Origin: Flavobacterium branchiicola | Lineage (GTDB): Bacteria > Bacteroidota > Bacteroidia > Flavobacteriales > Flavobacteriaceae | Assembly (NCBI RefSeq): GCF_018383905.1 | Contig: NZ_JAGYWA010000003.1 | Location: forward strand, 150,931-214,930 | Length of the DNA stretch: 64,000 nt | Direction: 5' to 3' | Shown here: positions 1-8,678 of the stretch, piece after piece | Layout: each line of letters begins with the position of its first letter | How positions within the stretch are numbered: the first letter of the stretch is position 1 | The notes under the pieces: generated by a model | The model's database searches: none | What the model was told of the DNA's origin: nothing | Seen by the model: only the letters and a program-made list of their open reading frames with translations | Position numbers and translations under genes: made by a program

Positions 1-53
1 AGCACTATAAAGGTGTAAAAGGTAAAATCCCTGAAAATGGTTTGCAGTACTAA
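1..53 (+). CDS. C-terminal end of an unidentified protein (cut by window start)
   Basis: Reading frame 3 is open from the first base to a TAA at 51-53 and gives the tail HYKGVKGKIPENGLQY. The other two plus frames stop within the first 18 bases. Sixteen residues are too few to name the family. It would be the last gene of a unit entering from the left, and no clear terminator hairpin follows it before the convergent XRE gene ends at 137. The call rests on frame openness only and could be chance. Confidence 0.35.
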   Translation, partial: HYKGVKGKIPENGLQY

Positions 54-136
54 AATTTCAATCTTTTTTACATCTCGTGAGAATCGCTTAAACGAAAAAT
101 ATTTTTAAAATTTTTCAAATACGGCAAAATTCTAAA

Positions 137-613
137 TCAGGGTGTATACACTTTAAAAGTTCCATCTTTATAGAAAAATATAATTTTTTCGATTTCTCCT
201 TCTTCAGAGTTTAAGTTGGAGCTTTTATTCTGTTCTGTTTTTTTTATCGAAGGTTTTTCAGGTTCCTCATTTATTTGAGAGAATAAATCTTGTCCTGCAA
301 AATTTTCAGTGAAAGGAGTAGAGTAGGGTATATTTTTAATTTCAGAAGAAGAACCTTCTGAGTTCAATATTACATTTTCATTTTCTTGTTTTGGAAAACT
401 TCCCTTTCCATTTAAAATCCAGTACAAATCTACTTCAGGAAAAACATCTAAAATTTTCATTACAAAATCAAGACTTGGTTTGTTTCTGCCAGAGAGTAGG
501 TGCGACATGCTGGATCTTTGCACGCCAATTTTATCGGCAAAAGAAGAAGCGTTTAAACCGTAATAATCCAGAATACTTTCAAGACGTTTTACAAAATCAT
601 CGATGTTTACCAT
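137..613 (-). CDS. XRE-family transcriptional regulator
   Basis: This 158-residue protein carries an HTH_3/XRE DNA-binding domain at about residues 8-65, with the typical ADKIGVQRSSMSHLLSGRNKPS recognition region. A variable polar linker follows, then a short C-terminal motif FYKDGTFKVYTP that I associate with flavobacterial XRE regulators. The ATG at 611-613 lies inside a palindrome, GTTTAC-CATT-GTAAAT (605-620), and a second site (640-655) overlaps its -10-like element. The same motif recurs in front of the divergent M14 peptidase gene. I infer an autoregulating repressor that also controls the peptidase. No ligand domain is visible, so the signal is unknown. Confidence 0.85.
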   Translation of the reverse strand: MVNIDDFVKRLESILDYYGLNASSFADKIGVQRSSMSHLLSGRNKPSLDFVMKILDVFPEVDLYWILNGKGSFPKQENENVILNSEGSSSEIKNIPYSTPFTENFAGQDLFSQINEEPEKPSIKKTEQNKSSNLNSEEGEIEKIIFFYKDGTFKVYTP

Positions 614-675
614 TGTAAATTGTAGTTCAAAATTATATTGTTTACAAATGTAACTAAAATGAATTTAATAAGCAA
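605..675 (-). promoter_or_regulatory. XRE gene promoter with two palindromic operator-like sites
   Basis: Two 16-bp sites fit GTTTAC-N4-GTAAAC: 605-620 (GTTTACCATTGTAAAT, spanning the start codon) and 640-655 (GTTTACAAATGTAACT, right half imperfect). On the minus strand the second site contains TACATTTG (645-652), a perfect TAnnTTTG element, with TTG at 673-675 after a 20-base spacer. Binding at either site would block the promoter or the start codon. The role as operators is inferred from symmetry, repetition and position. Confidence 0.6.
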
Positions 676-839
676 TTATAGTGTTCTAAACCCAGCAATT
701 AATTAAAATAAAAGCAAAGTAAAGCTTTATACTAATACATTTAAAACATTGAAATACTGATATTTAAATATTTAAAATTTAAGAATTAACTTTTGTCAAT
801 CAATGTATTATTAAGAGAAGGAAATTCCCTGTTTATCCT

Positions 840-912
840 GTTTACATTTCTAAATTTTCATTAATTTTAATTGTTTACATTTGTAAAACTAAAGATGTTT
901 ACTTTTGTAAAC
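840..912 (+). promoter_or_regulatory. M14 gene promoter with three palindromic operator-like sites
   Basis: Three 16-bp sites of the GTTTAC-N4-GTAAAC type lie at 840-855 (GTTTACATTTCTAAAT, weakest), 873-888 (GTTTACATTTGTAAAA) and 897-912 (GTTTACTTTTGTAAAC, a palindrome in both halves). The last two contain the promoter element TAnnTTTG (876-883 and 900-907), so the repeat and the -7 element are the same sequence. With the second site acting as -33 (TTTG 880-883), the spacer to 900 is 16 bases, a little short. The leader would be only about 13-37 nt. A protein on these sites would occlude RNA polymerase. Confidence 0.6.
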
Positions 913-925
913 TAATCGAAACATA

Positions 926-2080
926 ATGAATTTAGAAGAATTATTTAGCCAATACAAAGAAGATTCGATCGCTGGTCGTTACTTAACTTTAGATCATATT
1001 CAACCAATATTAGACAGATTAAATACCAACAATCAAGTTCAGATTATTGGGAAATCAGTTTTAGGAGAACCTATATATAGTTACGAAATTGGTACAGGAA
1101 AAACGCGTATTTATTTATGGTCGCAAATGCATGGTAACGAAAGCACGACCACAAAAGCACTTTTTGACTTTATTAATGTCTTAAATGGTAAATCTGAAAT
1201 TGCAGAAAAAATGCTTTCTACTTTTACTTTTTTATGTATTCCAATCTTAAATCCTGACGGAGCCAGACTTTATACTCGTGAGAACGCTAACAAAGTCGAC
1301 TTGAATAGAGATTCTCAAAACCTGACACAGCCCGAAAGTAACGTACTAAGAAATGTTTTTGAAAAATTAAAACCTGATTATTGTTTTAATCTACATGATC
1401 AAAGAACAATTTTTGGCGCAGGCGATACTGGAAAACCGGCTACTTTATCGTTTTTAGCTCCATCCTATAATGAAGAACGTGAGATAAATGAAAACAGATT
1501 AAAAGCCATAAATCTGATTGCAGGAATCAATGACGAATTGCAAAAACACATTCCAGGTCAGATTGGTCGATTTGATGATTCATTTAATATCAATTGTATA
1601 GGTGATACTTTTCAATTTTTAGGAGTTCCGACAATATTATTTGAAGCAGGGCATTATGCAGGCGATTACGAGCGCGAAATCACCCGAAAGTTCTTATTTT
1701 TCTCACTTTTCACAAGCTTCGAATTACTTTCCGCAAACGATTTAGTTGATAATAGAATTCAAGATTATTTGAATATTTCACAAAATAAAGTCGTTTTTTA
1801 TGATTTTATGTATAAAAATGTCAAAATAAATTATGATGGTATCGAAATTATTACGAATTTTGTCGCACAATACAAAGAAGAATTGATTGAAAATAAGATT
1901 CACTTTAACGCTTATATAGTTGAAGTGGGCGAATTAGAAAATTATTTCGGACATTTTGAATATGATGCCAAAGAAGCGGAATATTCTGATGATTACGGTA
2001 ATTTGCCAAAAGTGAATCAAAAAGCAGATTTTTATTTAAATAAAAATGTTAAATTTGTTAACGGATTGATAAAAAGTTAA
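926..2080 (+). CDS. M14-family zinc carboxypeptidase
   Basis: This is a 384-residue metallopeptidase of the M14 (carboxypeptidase A) family, which removes C-terminal residues from peptides. The zinc site is visible: H69 and E72 in MHGNES, and H157 in NLHDQ. The substrate-binding NPDG (109-112) and DLNRD (N127, R128) segments are present, as is the general-base glutamate E240 in FEAGHYAGD. About 140 further residues follow the catalytic region without a recognised domain. There is no signal peptide, so a cytoplasmic location is likely, unlike secreted members. It is divergent from the XRE gene and shares its palindromic sites, which suggests specific control. The substrate cannot be told from sequence. 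Confidence 0.88.
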   Translation: MNLEELFSQYKEDSIAGRYLTLDHIQPILDRLNTNNQVQIIGKSVLGEPIYSYEIGTGKTRIYLWSQMHGNESTTTKALFDFINVLNGKSEIAEKMLSTFTFLCIPILNPDGARLYTRENANKVDLNRDSQNLTQPESNVLRNVFEKLKPDYCFNLHDQRTIFGAGDTGKPATLSFLAPSYNEEREINENRLKAINLIAGINDELQKHIPGQIGRFDDSFNINCIGDTFQFLGVPTILFEAGHYAGDYEREITRKFLFFSLFTSFELLSANDLVDNRIQDYLNISQNKVVFYDFMYKNVKINYDGIEIITNFVAQYKEELIENKIHFNAYIVEVGELENYFGHFEYDAKEAEYSDDYGNLPKVNQKADFYLNKNVKFVNGLIKS

Positions 2081-2092
2081 TTTTTATGTGAA

Positions 2093-2125
2093 TTTGTTGT
2101 TTTTTATATATATTTTTATACTTTG
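2093..2125 (+). promoter_or_regulatory. Candidate promoter of the Lrp/AsnC gene
   Basis: TTTG at 2093-2096 is followed after about 20 bases by TATACTTTG (2117-2125), close to but not a perfect TAnnTTTG. The ATG is 32 bases further on. The match is imperfect, so the call is tentative. Confidence 0.4.
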
Positions 2126-2157
2126 TAATAGCAATTAGTAATATTAATTAAAGAATT

Positions 2158-2637
2158 ATGAGTAAATTTCGTTTAGATGAAGTAGATCACCAGATTTTAG
2201 ATATGTTAATAGACAATACGAGAGTTCCGTTTACTGACATTGCAAAAAAACTATTGATATCTGCTGGAACAGTACATGTTAGAGTAAAAAAGATGGAGGA
2301 TGCCGGAATTATCATGGGATCTTCATTAGCCTTAGATTATGATAAATTAGGGTATTCATTTATTGCTTATGTGGGTGTATTCCTTAATAATACGTCTCAA
2401 ACAAAATTTGTTTTAGAGAGAATCAACCAAATTCCTTTCGTTACAGTTGCTTCTGTAACAACAGGTAAGTTCAACATTTTTTGCAAAATCAGAGCAAAAG
2501 ATACTAAGCACGCAAAAGAAGTTATCTTTATGATTGATGACATTGAAGGTGTTTACAGAACAGAAACAATGATTTCATTAGAAGAAAGTATAAACGATAA
2601 GAAGCGTTTGATGCATACTATTTTTAAAAATATGTAA
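2158..2637 (+). CDS. Lrp/AsnC-family transcriptional regulator
   Basis: This is a 159-residue feast/famine regulator. Residues 5-65 form the AsnC-type winged helix (DEVDHQILDMLIDNTRVPFTDI is the typical opening). Residues about 70-150 form the RAM effector-binding, oligomerising domain, with the usual alternation of beta strands around TVASVTTGKFNIFCKI. The length is normal for the family. It is a single gene closed by a hairpin terminator at 2670. It precedes the PEP carboxylase gene, but nothing in the sequence shows that it regulates it. The effector, usually an amino acid, cannot be predicted. Confidence 0.92.
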   Translation: MSKFRLDEVDHQILDMLIDNTRVPFTDIAKKLLISAGTVHVRVKKMEDAGIIMGSSLALDYDKLGYSFIAYVGVFLNNTSQTKFVLERINQIPFVTVASVTTGKFNIFCKIRAKDTKHAKEVIFMIDDIEGVYRTETMISLEESINDKKRLMHTIFKNM

Positions 2638-2669
2638 TATTTTCTTGAATGCTATATTATAAAATATAA

Positions 2670-2696
2670 CCTCAAGTTTATTCTTGGGGTTTTTTT
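2670..2696 (+). terminator. Rho-independent terminator after the Lrp/AsnC gene
   Basis: A CCTCAAG / CTTGGGG stem (one T-G wobble) with a six-base loop is followed by seven T residues, 33 bases downstream of the stop codon. Confidence 0.8.
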
Positions 2697-2729
2697 ATGA
2701 CCTATTAACCAACCAACTACAACACAATT

Positions 2730-5315
2730 ATGTACACGTTACCAAAAATTGAACGTTTCAATCAGGACGTTCTCTCTAAATACCACATTTACAATAGTGT
2801 ATTTATAACATTACCATTTGATTCTATTGATAATACCGGAGTATTACTTCCATTATTTACAGAAACTTGCGAAACGGGTTTTAAAAAACAAGAAACACCA
2901 AAAGAAATATTTGATTTTTTCTCAAATAAATTTCTGAATAATGCCTCTGAAAAAGAAAAAATCGATCTTATGTTTCGATTTATTCAATATATAGAGCGTC
3001 AAATTGTTTTATTTGATGCAATCGAAGATGCTGCTTTTCCTGAAGTTAATAATATGGAAGGACGTGGATCTTTGCGTGATATCAAAGAAAAGTCGGATGC
3101 AAAGGAAAAAGATGACGAACTGAGCGAGTTTCTGGAAAATTTCAACGTTAGAACAGTTTTAACGGCACACCCAACACAATTTTATCCAGGACCGGTTTTA
3201 GGTATTATAAATGATTTGACTGAAGCGATTCGTCAAAACAATTTATTAGAAATTAAACAATTACTTGCACAATTAGGAAAAACACCTTTCATTCAAAATG
3301 TAAAGCCAAATCCTTATGACGAGGCGGTAAGTTTGATCTGGTATCTTGAAAATGTATTTTACGAAACATCTGGAGAAATTGTACATTATCTTCAAAAAAA
3401 TATACTTAACGGAAATGCCATTCAGAATCAATTAATTAAACTTGGTTTCTGGCCAGGAGGTGACCGTGACGGAAATCCTTTTGTTACTACCGAAATAACG
3501 CTTAAAGTTGCAGAACGTTTACGTACTTCTATTTTGAAATGCTATTACGTTGAAATGAGAAAATTAAAACGCAAGCTAACTTTCGCAGATGTAGATACTT
3601 TGGTAGCAGAACTTGAACATAAACTTTATCGTTCTGTTTTTTATTCTAAAGGTGAAATCTATATCACTTTGGATGAATTATTAACACAGTTAAACAAGAT
3701 TAGAACTATAATTGTCGAAAAACATCAATCATTATATTTAGATGAGTTGGAGGCACTTTTAGTAAAAATCAATTTATTCGGATTTCACTTTGCAACTTTA
3801 GATATTCGTCAGAATAGTAAAATTCACAATGCAGTATTCAAAGATGTGGTGAGTTATTATCTGAATTCAGGTTCAACAGTTTTTCCTCAGAATTACTACG
3901 ATTTAACTGAAAATGAAAAAATCGCTGTTTTATCAAAAGTAAAAGGAAAATTAAATCCTGCTGATTTTGAAAACGAAATTACAAGATCTACTTTAGAATC
4001 TGTTCAGGCAATTAAAACCATTCAGGAAAATAATGGTGAAGAAGGAGCAAATCGTTACATTATTAGTAATAACGAAAGTGCATTAAATGTAATGGAAACT
4101 TTTGCCATGATTCGTCTGAATGAATGGGAAAATCCATCAGTAGATATTATTCCGCTTTTTGAATCGGTTGACGATTTACAAAATGCACATGAAATCATGG
4201 AGCAATTGTATACAAATCCGGAATATTCTAAACATTTGCAGGCCAGAGGAAACAAACAAACAATCATGTTAGGCTTTTCTGACGGTACCAAAGATGGTGG
4301 ATATTTAATGGCGAACTGGAGTATTTATCAGGCAAAAATTTGTTTGACTGAAATTTCAAGAAAGTACGGAATAAAAGCTATTTTCTTTGACGGACGTGGT
4401 GGACCACCAGCACGTGGAGGAGGAAAAACGCATAAATTTTACGCTTCGCTAGGTCCAAAAATCGAAAATAACGAGATTCAGATTACAGTGCAGGGTCAAA
4501 CTATTAGTTCTAATTTTGGAACTCTGGATTCTTGCCGATATAATATTGAGAACTTATTAAGTGCCGGTGTTACCAATCAGGTTTTTGGAAAAGAGAAAAA
4601 TGAGCTTTCTGCAGATGAAACTCAAATTCTAAACCAATTAGCCGATTTAGGATATGAGAAATATTTAAGTTTTAAGAATCATCCAAAGTTTATTCCTTAC
4701 CTGGAAAAAATGAGTACGCTTAAATATTATTCTAAAACCAATATCGGAAGCCGTCCTTCTAAAAGAAGTAAATCAGAATCTCTTGATTTTGCAGACTTAA
4801 GAGCGATTCCGTTTGTAGGATCATGGAGTCAGTTAAAACAAAATGTACCAGGATTTTTTGGAGTTGGTTCTGCCTTAAGATATTTTGAAGAAAGCGGACA
4901 ATGGGATAAAGTAAGTGATTTATACCACAATTCATTATTCTTTAAAACTTTGCTTGAAAACAGTATGATGTCTTTGGCAAAATCATTTTTGCCATTAACT
5001 GCTTACATGAAAAATGACCCTGAATTTGGTGAATTCTGGCAAATTATCTACGATGAGTTTTCAGAAACAAAACGTCTTTTACTTAAAATTGCAGATCATA
5101 AAACCTTAATGGAAAATTATCCTGACGGTATAGCATCGATACAAATAAGAGAACGTATTGTGTTGCCATTGTTAACAATACAACAATATGCGTTATTAAG
5201 AATTAATGAGTTAAATAAAGATAATTCCGGAAACGAAGACTTGATTAAAGTTTATGAAAAAATCGTAACCCGATCTCTTTTTGGAAATACAAACGCTAGT
5301 AGAAACTCAGCTTAA
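2730..5315 (+). CDS. ppc: Phosphoenolpyruvate carboxylase
   Basis: This 861-residue protein matches PEP carboxylase, which makes oxaloacetate from PEP and bicarbonate to refill the TCA cycle. It has the catalytic histidine segment TAHPTQ (145-150, H147), GGDRDGNP (243-250), GFSDGTKDGGYL (515-526) and the glycine-rich loop region FDGRGG...ARGGG (553-565). The C-terminus ends in NASRNSA where the classical enzyme ends in RNTG. Two segments depart from the E. coli form: TAHPTE is TAHPTQ, and the histidine of FHGRGG is an aspartate. These may be lineage features. A small DinB-fold gene follows 12 bases after the stop, suggesting co-transcription. Confidence 0.93.
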   Translation: MYTLPKIERFNQDVLSKYHIYNSVFITLPFDSIDNTGVLLPLFTETCETGFKKQETPKEIFDFFSNKFLNNASEKEKIDLMFRFIQYIERQIVLFDAIEDAAFPEVNNMEGRGSLRDIKEKSDAKEKDDELSEFLENFNVRTVLTAHPTQFYPGPVLGIINDLTEAIRQNNLLEIKQLLAQLGKTPFIQNVKPNPYDEAVSLIWYLENVFYETSGEIVHYLQKNILNGNAIQNQLIKLGFWPGGDRDGNPFVTTEITLKVAERLRTSILKCYYVEMRKLKRKLTFADVDTLVAELEHKLYRSVFYSKGEIYITLDELLTQLNKIRTIIVEKHQSLYLDELEALLVKINLFGFHFATLDIRQNSKIHNAVFKDVVSYYLNSGSTVFPQNYYDLTENEKIAVLSKVKGKLNPADFENEITRSTLESVQAIKTIQENNGEEGANRYIISNNESALNVMETFAMIRLNEWENPSVDIIPLFESVDDLQNAHEIMEQLYTNPEYSKHLQARGNKQTIMLGFSDGTKDGGYLMANWSIYQAKICLTEISRKYGIKAIFFDGRGGPPARGGGKTHKFYASLGPKIENNEIQITVQGQTISSNFGTLDSCRYNIENLLSAGVTNQVFGKEKNELSADETQILNQLADLGYEKYLSFKNHPKFIPYLEKMSTLKYYSKTNIGSRPSKRSKSESLDFADLRAIPFVGSWSQLKQNVPGFFGVGSALRYFEESGQWDKVSDLYHNSLFFKTLLENSMMSLAKSFLPLTAYMKNDPEFGEFWQIIYDEFSETKRLLLKIADHKTLMENYPDGIASIQIRERIVLPLLTIQQYALLRINELNKDNSGNEDLIKVYEKIVTRSLFGNTNASRNSA

Positions 5316-5327
5316 AAAATAAAAGAA

Positions 5328-5843
5328 ATGAATTCAGATCAATTATCAGAAAATGAATATTCCGGCGGATTTGCAAATTATATTAAAGAAGCAGGAAATG
5401 TAAATCTAATTGAAGAATTAGAAGTTTCTCTTCATGCTTTTATCCGATTTGTTCAGGATATCCCTATGGATAAATTTGACTATCGTTATGCTGAAGGAAA
5501 ATGGACAATTAAAGATATTATTCAGCATATCATAGATTGCGAACGAATTTTTGCTTATCGTGCTTTGCGTTTTTCGAGAAATGACAAAACACCTTTGCCA
5601 AGTTTTGAAGAGGATGATTATGCAAACAGCACTAATTCAAACGGAAGAAGTATTCAGGATTTATTAACTGAACTTTCGGCGTTAAGACATTCAAATTTAT
5701 TGTTTTACAAGAGTTTATCTGAAGAACAACTTAAACGAATTGGAACGGCTTCAAACAATCAAATTTCTGTTCGTGCTTTGGGTTTTGTAATTATCGGACA
5801 TCAAAAGCATCATCAAAAAGTTTTTAAGGAAAGATATTTATAA
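5328..5843 (+). CDS. DinB-family protein
   Basis: This 171-residue protein has the four-helix DinB/YfiT fold, seen in YAEGKWTIKDIIQHIIDCERI near residues 56-76 and the C-terminal HQKHHQKVF. Together these give the histidine triad (one from helix 2, two from helix 4) that usually binds a divalent metal. Members include metal-dependent thiol transferases and many uncharacterised enzymes, so no reaction is assigned. The start ATG lies 12 bases after ppc, so it is probably translated from the same mRNA. A second DinB protein is encoded at 44556-44996. Confidence 0.85.
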   Translation: MNSDQLSENEYSGGFANYIKEAGNVNLIEELEVSLHAFIRFVQDIPMDKFDYRYAEGKWTIKDIIQHIIDCERIFAYRALRFSRNDKTPLPSFEEDDYANSTNSNGRSIQDLLTELSALRHSNLLFYKSLSEEQLKRIGTASNNQISVRALGFVIIGHQKHHQKVFKERYL

Positions 5844-5866
5844 GATTTTCAATTTATAGAATAAGT

Positions 5867-5899
5867 AAACCCGACAAGTTTTAAAAACCTGTCGGGTTT
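5867..5899. repeat. 33-nt dispersed palindrome (copy 1)
   Basis: This copy has one mismatch in the left arm (CCCGACAAG for CCCGACAGG). Copies 2 and 3 (16398-16430 and 53391-53423) are perfect: a 16-base arm AAACCCGACAGGTTTT, one central A, and the reverse complement. It sits between the convergent DinB and recQ genes and could work as a bidirectional terminator or a REP-like element. Confidence 0.8.
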
Positions 5900-6019
5900 G
5901 TTAGTTTTTATAAAATATGTGGTTTTGATAAAAAGGTAATCTATTTTAAAAACCCCAATCTATATCGAGTTTCGTGTGCAATTTCTCTCCAGAAGCTTCG
6001 GAATCGAAATGACAAAAAA

Positions 6020-8134
6020 TTACTTAATTTGAAATTTTCGCTCAATAAATGCCAAACCAAATCTAATTTTATCGTAAGACATTTTTTCTTCGAAATAATC
6101 AAAATACGGTTTTAAGGCATTTGGTTTTTCTAATTCAATTTGAGCTTTTTCAATTCTGATAATTTCATCATCAGAAACAAACTGACTTAAATCTAAATTA
6201 TGTCCATCAACATATAATTTGGCTAAATGCGAAATTACAGTTGTCTGACTAATATTTCTTCTTTCGGCAATTTCTTCTACAGAAATTCCGTTTTCAAATA
6301 ATTCTAAAGTTTTATTATAAGTGCTGCCTTTTTTTTCCTTTTTAACAACAGATTTGTTTCTGTAAAATTCTGTTATCGCATTTATAAAATCAGATCCGTA
6401 TTTTTCCAGTTTTGCTTTACCAACACCTTCAACTGCTAAAAACTCATCATCAGTCATTGGTCTCAAAATTTCCATCTGCCTTAATGATGCATCACTAAAA
6501 ATTACATAAGCCGGAACTTCTTCTTCCTGCGCAATTTCATAGCGTAATTTTCGCAACGTTTCAAAAAGAGAATTTTTGGTAGCTTTGGCTTTCTCTTGTT
6601 TTATTTCATTTTTGTCAATTACTTTTTTAACGACTGTTGTCAGTTTTACTTTTTCGTTCTCGAAGAGAACTTTTTTAGCAAAAGGAGTCAGTAAAATTTT
6701 ATTATGCTGATGAAACGCAATTTCGCAGTATCCAAGATTAATCAACTGAATTAAATATTGATTCCAGTCGTACCACGAAATGTCAGCGCCAATTCCGTAC
6801 GTTTTTAGCGTTTGATAATTTTTTTCGTAGATATACGCGTTTCTCGAGCCGCGCAAAAAATCTACAATTACTGCCAGAGGCTCAGATTCCTGTAATCTGG
6901 TAATTGCCGATAATGCTTTTTGTGCTAAAACTGTTCCGTCAAAAAATGTTGGCGGATTATTACAGATATCACAGTTGCCACAATTTTCCGTAACTAGTTC
7001 TCCAAAATAAGACAACAGAATTTTTCTTCTACAGCTTAATGCATCAGCGTATTGTTTCATACGATCCAATTTTGCAAGCTGCACATCTGAGTTCAATCCT
7101 TCAGAAGCAAATTTCTGCAATTGAATTACATCGGCATAACTTTCAAACAAAACAGTTTCAGCAGGCAATCCATCCCGACCGGCACGACCAATTTCCTGAT
7201 AATAGCCTTCAATATTTTTTGGGAGATTGTAATGAATTACCCAACGAACATTCGATTTATCAATTCCCATTCCGAAAGCAATGGTCGCACAAACAACCTG
7301 ACATTCGTCATTAATGAATTCATCCTGTGTTTTCGAACGAACTTTATTATCTAATCCTGCATGATAAGCTTTTGCCGAAATTCCTTTGTTGCTTAATTTC
7401 TCTGCCAGTTCCTCTGTTGTTTTTCTGCTTAAGCAATAAATTATCCCGGATTCATTAGGCTTATTTTCTACAAAATCTACAATTTGTTTTACACGGTCTA
7501 AAGCCGGACGAACTTCCAGACTTAGATTTTTACGATCAAATGAAGCGACAAATATTTTCGGATTTTTTAAATTTAATTGATTCGCAATATCCACACGGGT
7601 TGCTTTGTCTGCAGTTGCAGTTAGTGCGAGAACCGGAGTAGAAGGGAAGCGGTTTTTTAAATATCCTAAATTGGTGTAAGCCGGTCTAAAGTCATGACCC
7701 CAGGATGATATACAATGTGCCTCATCTATAGCAATCAAGCTGATTGTTAATTGATTAAAAATAGTGTCTAAATAAGATAAACTTTCGGGAGCAATATAAA
7801 CAAGTTTGAAATTATTTGATTTTAAATTGTCGATATAATATTGCTGCTCTTCTGCAGACTGACTACTGTTAATATAACATGCTGCTATTCCGTTGGTTTT
7901 TAAACTATCAACCTGATCTTTCATCAAGGCAATCAAAGGGGATATAACAATTGTAATTCCAGGCAACAAAAGTGCTGGCAATTGAAAACATATTGATTTA
8001 CCACCTCCGGTTGGCATAATTGCTAATGTATCCTGACCTGAGAAAATGGTAGTTATAATAGTTTCCTGATTGGGTCTGAATTTTTCGAAACCGAAATTTT
8101 CTTTTAGCTTGGCATGTAATAATTCTGAAGTCAT
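6020..8134 (-). CDS. recQ: ATP-dependent DNA helicase RecQ
   Basis: This 704-residue 3'-5' helicase is used in recombination and repair. Walker A is PTGGGKS (41-47), the DEAH box is at 137-140, and motif VI includes QEIGRAGRDG (313-322). The zinc-binding cysteines are C368, C385, C388 and C391. A winged-helix RQC region follows, then an HRDC domain at about 523-593. A C-terminal helicase-associated HTH segment (about 605-695, with VEEIAERRNISQTTVISHL) completes a full-length domain set. It is transcribed alone, convergent with the DinB gene. More than one RecQ is common in this group, so the exact paralogue is not certain. Confidence 0.95.
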   Translation of the reverse strand: MTSELLHAKLKENFGFEKFRPNQETIITTIFSGQDTLAIMPTGGGKSICFQLPALLLPGITIVISPLIALMKDQVDSLKTNGIAACYINSSQSAEEQQYYIDNLKSNNFKLVYIAPESLSYLDTIFNQLTISLIAIDEAHCISSWGHDFRPAYTNLGYLKNRFPSTPVLALTATADKATRVDIANQLNLKNPKIFVASFDRKNLSLEVRPALDRVKQIVDFVENKPNESGIIYCLSRKTTEELAEKLSNKGISAKAYHAGLDNKVRSKTQDEFINDECQVVCATIAFGMGIDKSNVRWVIHYNLPKNIEGYYQEIGRAGRDGLPAETVLFESYADVIQLQKFASEGLNSDVQLAKLDRMKQYADALSCRRKILLSYFGELVTENCGNCDICNNPPTFFDGTVLAQKALSAITRLQESEPLAVIVDFLRGSRNAYIYEKNYQTLKTYGIGADISWYDWNQYLIQLINLGYCEIAFHQHNKILLTPFAKKVLFENEKVKLTTVVKKVIDKNEIKQEKAKATKNSLFETLRKLRYEIAQEEEVPAYVIFSDASLRQMEILRPMTDDEFLAVEGVGKAKLEKYGSDFINAITEFYRNKSVVKKEKKGSTYNKTLELFENGISVEEIAERRNISQTTVISHLAKLYVDGHNLDLSQFVSDDEIIRIEKAQIELEKPNALKPYFDYFEEKMSYDKIRFGLAFIERKFQIK

Positions 8135-8212
8135 ATAGTTAATTGTTTACTGAAGAAAATGAATTCAATAAATATAGTAAAATTCTTATAATTTTAAATA
8201 CTTCTGTAAAAT

Positions 8213-8244
8213 AAAAAAAGGAACTCGAATTGAGTTCCTTTTCT
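8213..8244 (-). terminator. Terminator downstream of the acidic-protein gene
   Basis: AAGGAACTC-GAAT-TGAGTTCCTT is a perfect inverted repeat flanked by A and T runs, 18 bases beyond the stop codon at 8262. It closes the arginine decarboxylase/DHS-like/acidic-protein unit before the recQ promoter region. Confidence 0.85.
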
Positions 8245-8261
8245 ATATTTAAAAAGAATGA

Positions 8262-8669
8262 TTAATCTTCATCGTCTTCATCATCTTCGTCGGCAACATC
8301 ATCTGCATCTTTGTCTTCATCATCGTCATCGTCTCCACCATCGCTGTCCGGTTTATCCTGATTGTCATCATCATCGTCGTCATCTGCATCATCATCAAGA
8401 TCAAGGCCTTTAACTGGTTCGATTGTGTCTACATCAAGATCCATGTCATCGTCTTCATCATAATTTTCGATTCTGTCAGCAAGCTTAGTACTAATTTTTA
8501 CTAAATAAATAGTATCTTCAGTACGAACTTCAACAGCTTCTACTAATTCGTTTTTAGCGTTTCTAAAACGGATAACATCCGAATCGTCATAACCATCAGG
8601 AAATTTCTCAACCAAAAGATTTAAAATTTCGTTGGTCAATTTAGCGTAGTCTACTATAACTCTTTTCAT
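8262..8669 (-). CDS. Small protein with a very acidic tail
   Basis: This 135-residue protein has an ordered first half (residues 1-70, MKRVIVDYAKLTNEILNLL...) and a second half almost entirely of Asp and Glu (about residues 70-135, with runs of six or more acidic residues). I do not recognise a catalytic motif. It begins 9 bases after the deoxyhypusine-synthase-like gene and shares its terminator, so it is very likely co-expressed with the polyamine genes. A polyanionic tail could bind polyamines or basic proteins, but that is speculation. The tail is coded by many GAT/GAA repeats and may vary in length between strains. Confidence 0.75.
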   Translation of the reverse strand: MKRVIVDYAKLTNEILNLLVEKFPDGYDDSDVIRFRNAKNELVEAVEVRTEDTIYLVKISTKLADRIENYDEDDDMDLDVDTIEPVKGLDLDDDADDDDDDDNQDKPDSDGGDDDDDEDKDADDVADEDDEDDED

Positions 8670-8678
8670 AAAAATATA

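Noticed and set aside
4055..4291. A 78-codon minus-strand frame in ppc
   Set aside because: It lies fully inside a clear gene on the other strand and has no promoter or family match.
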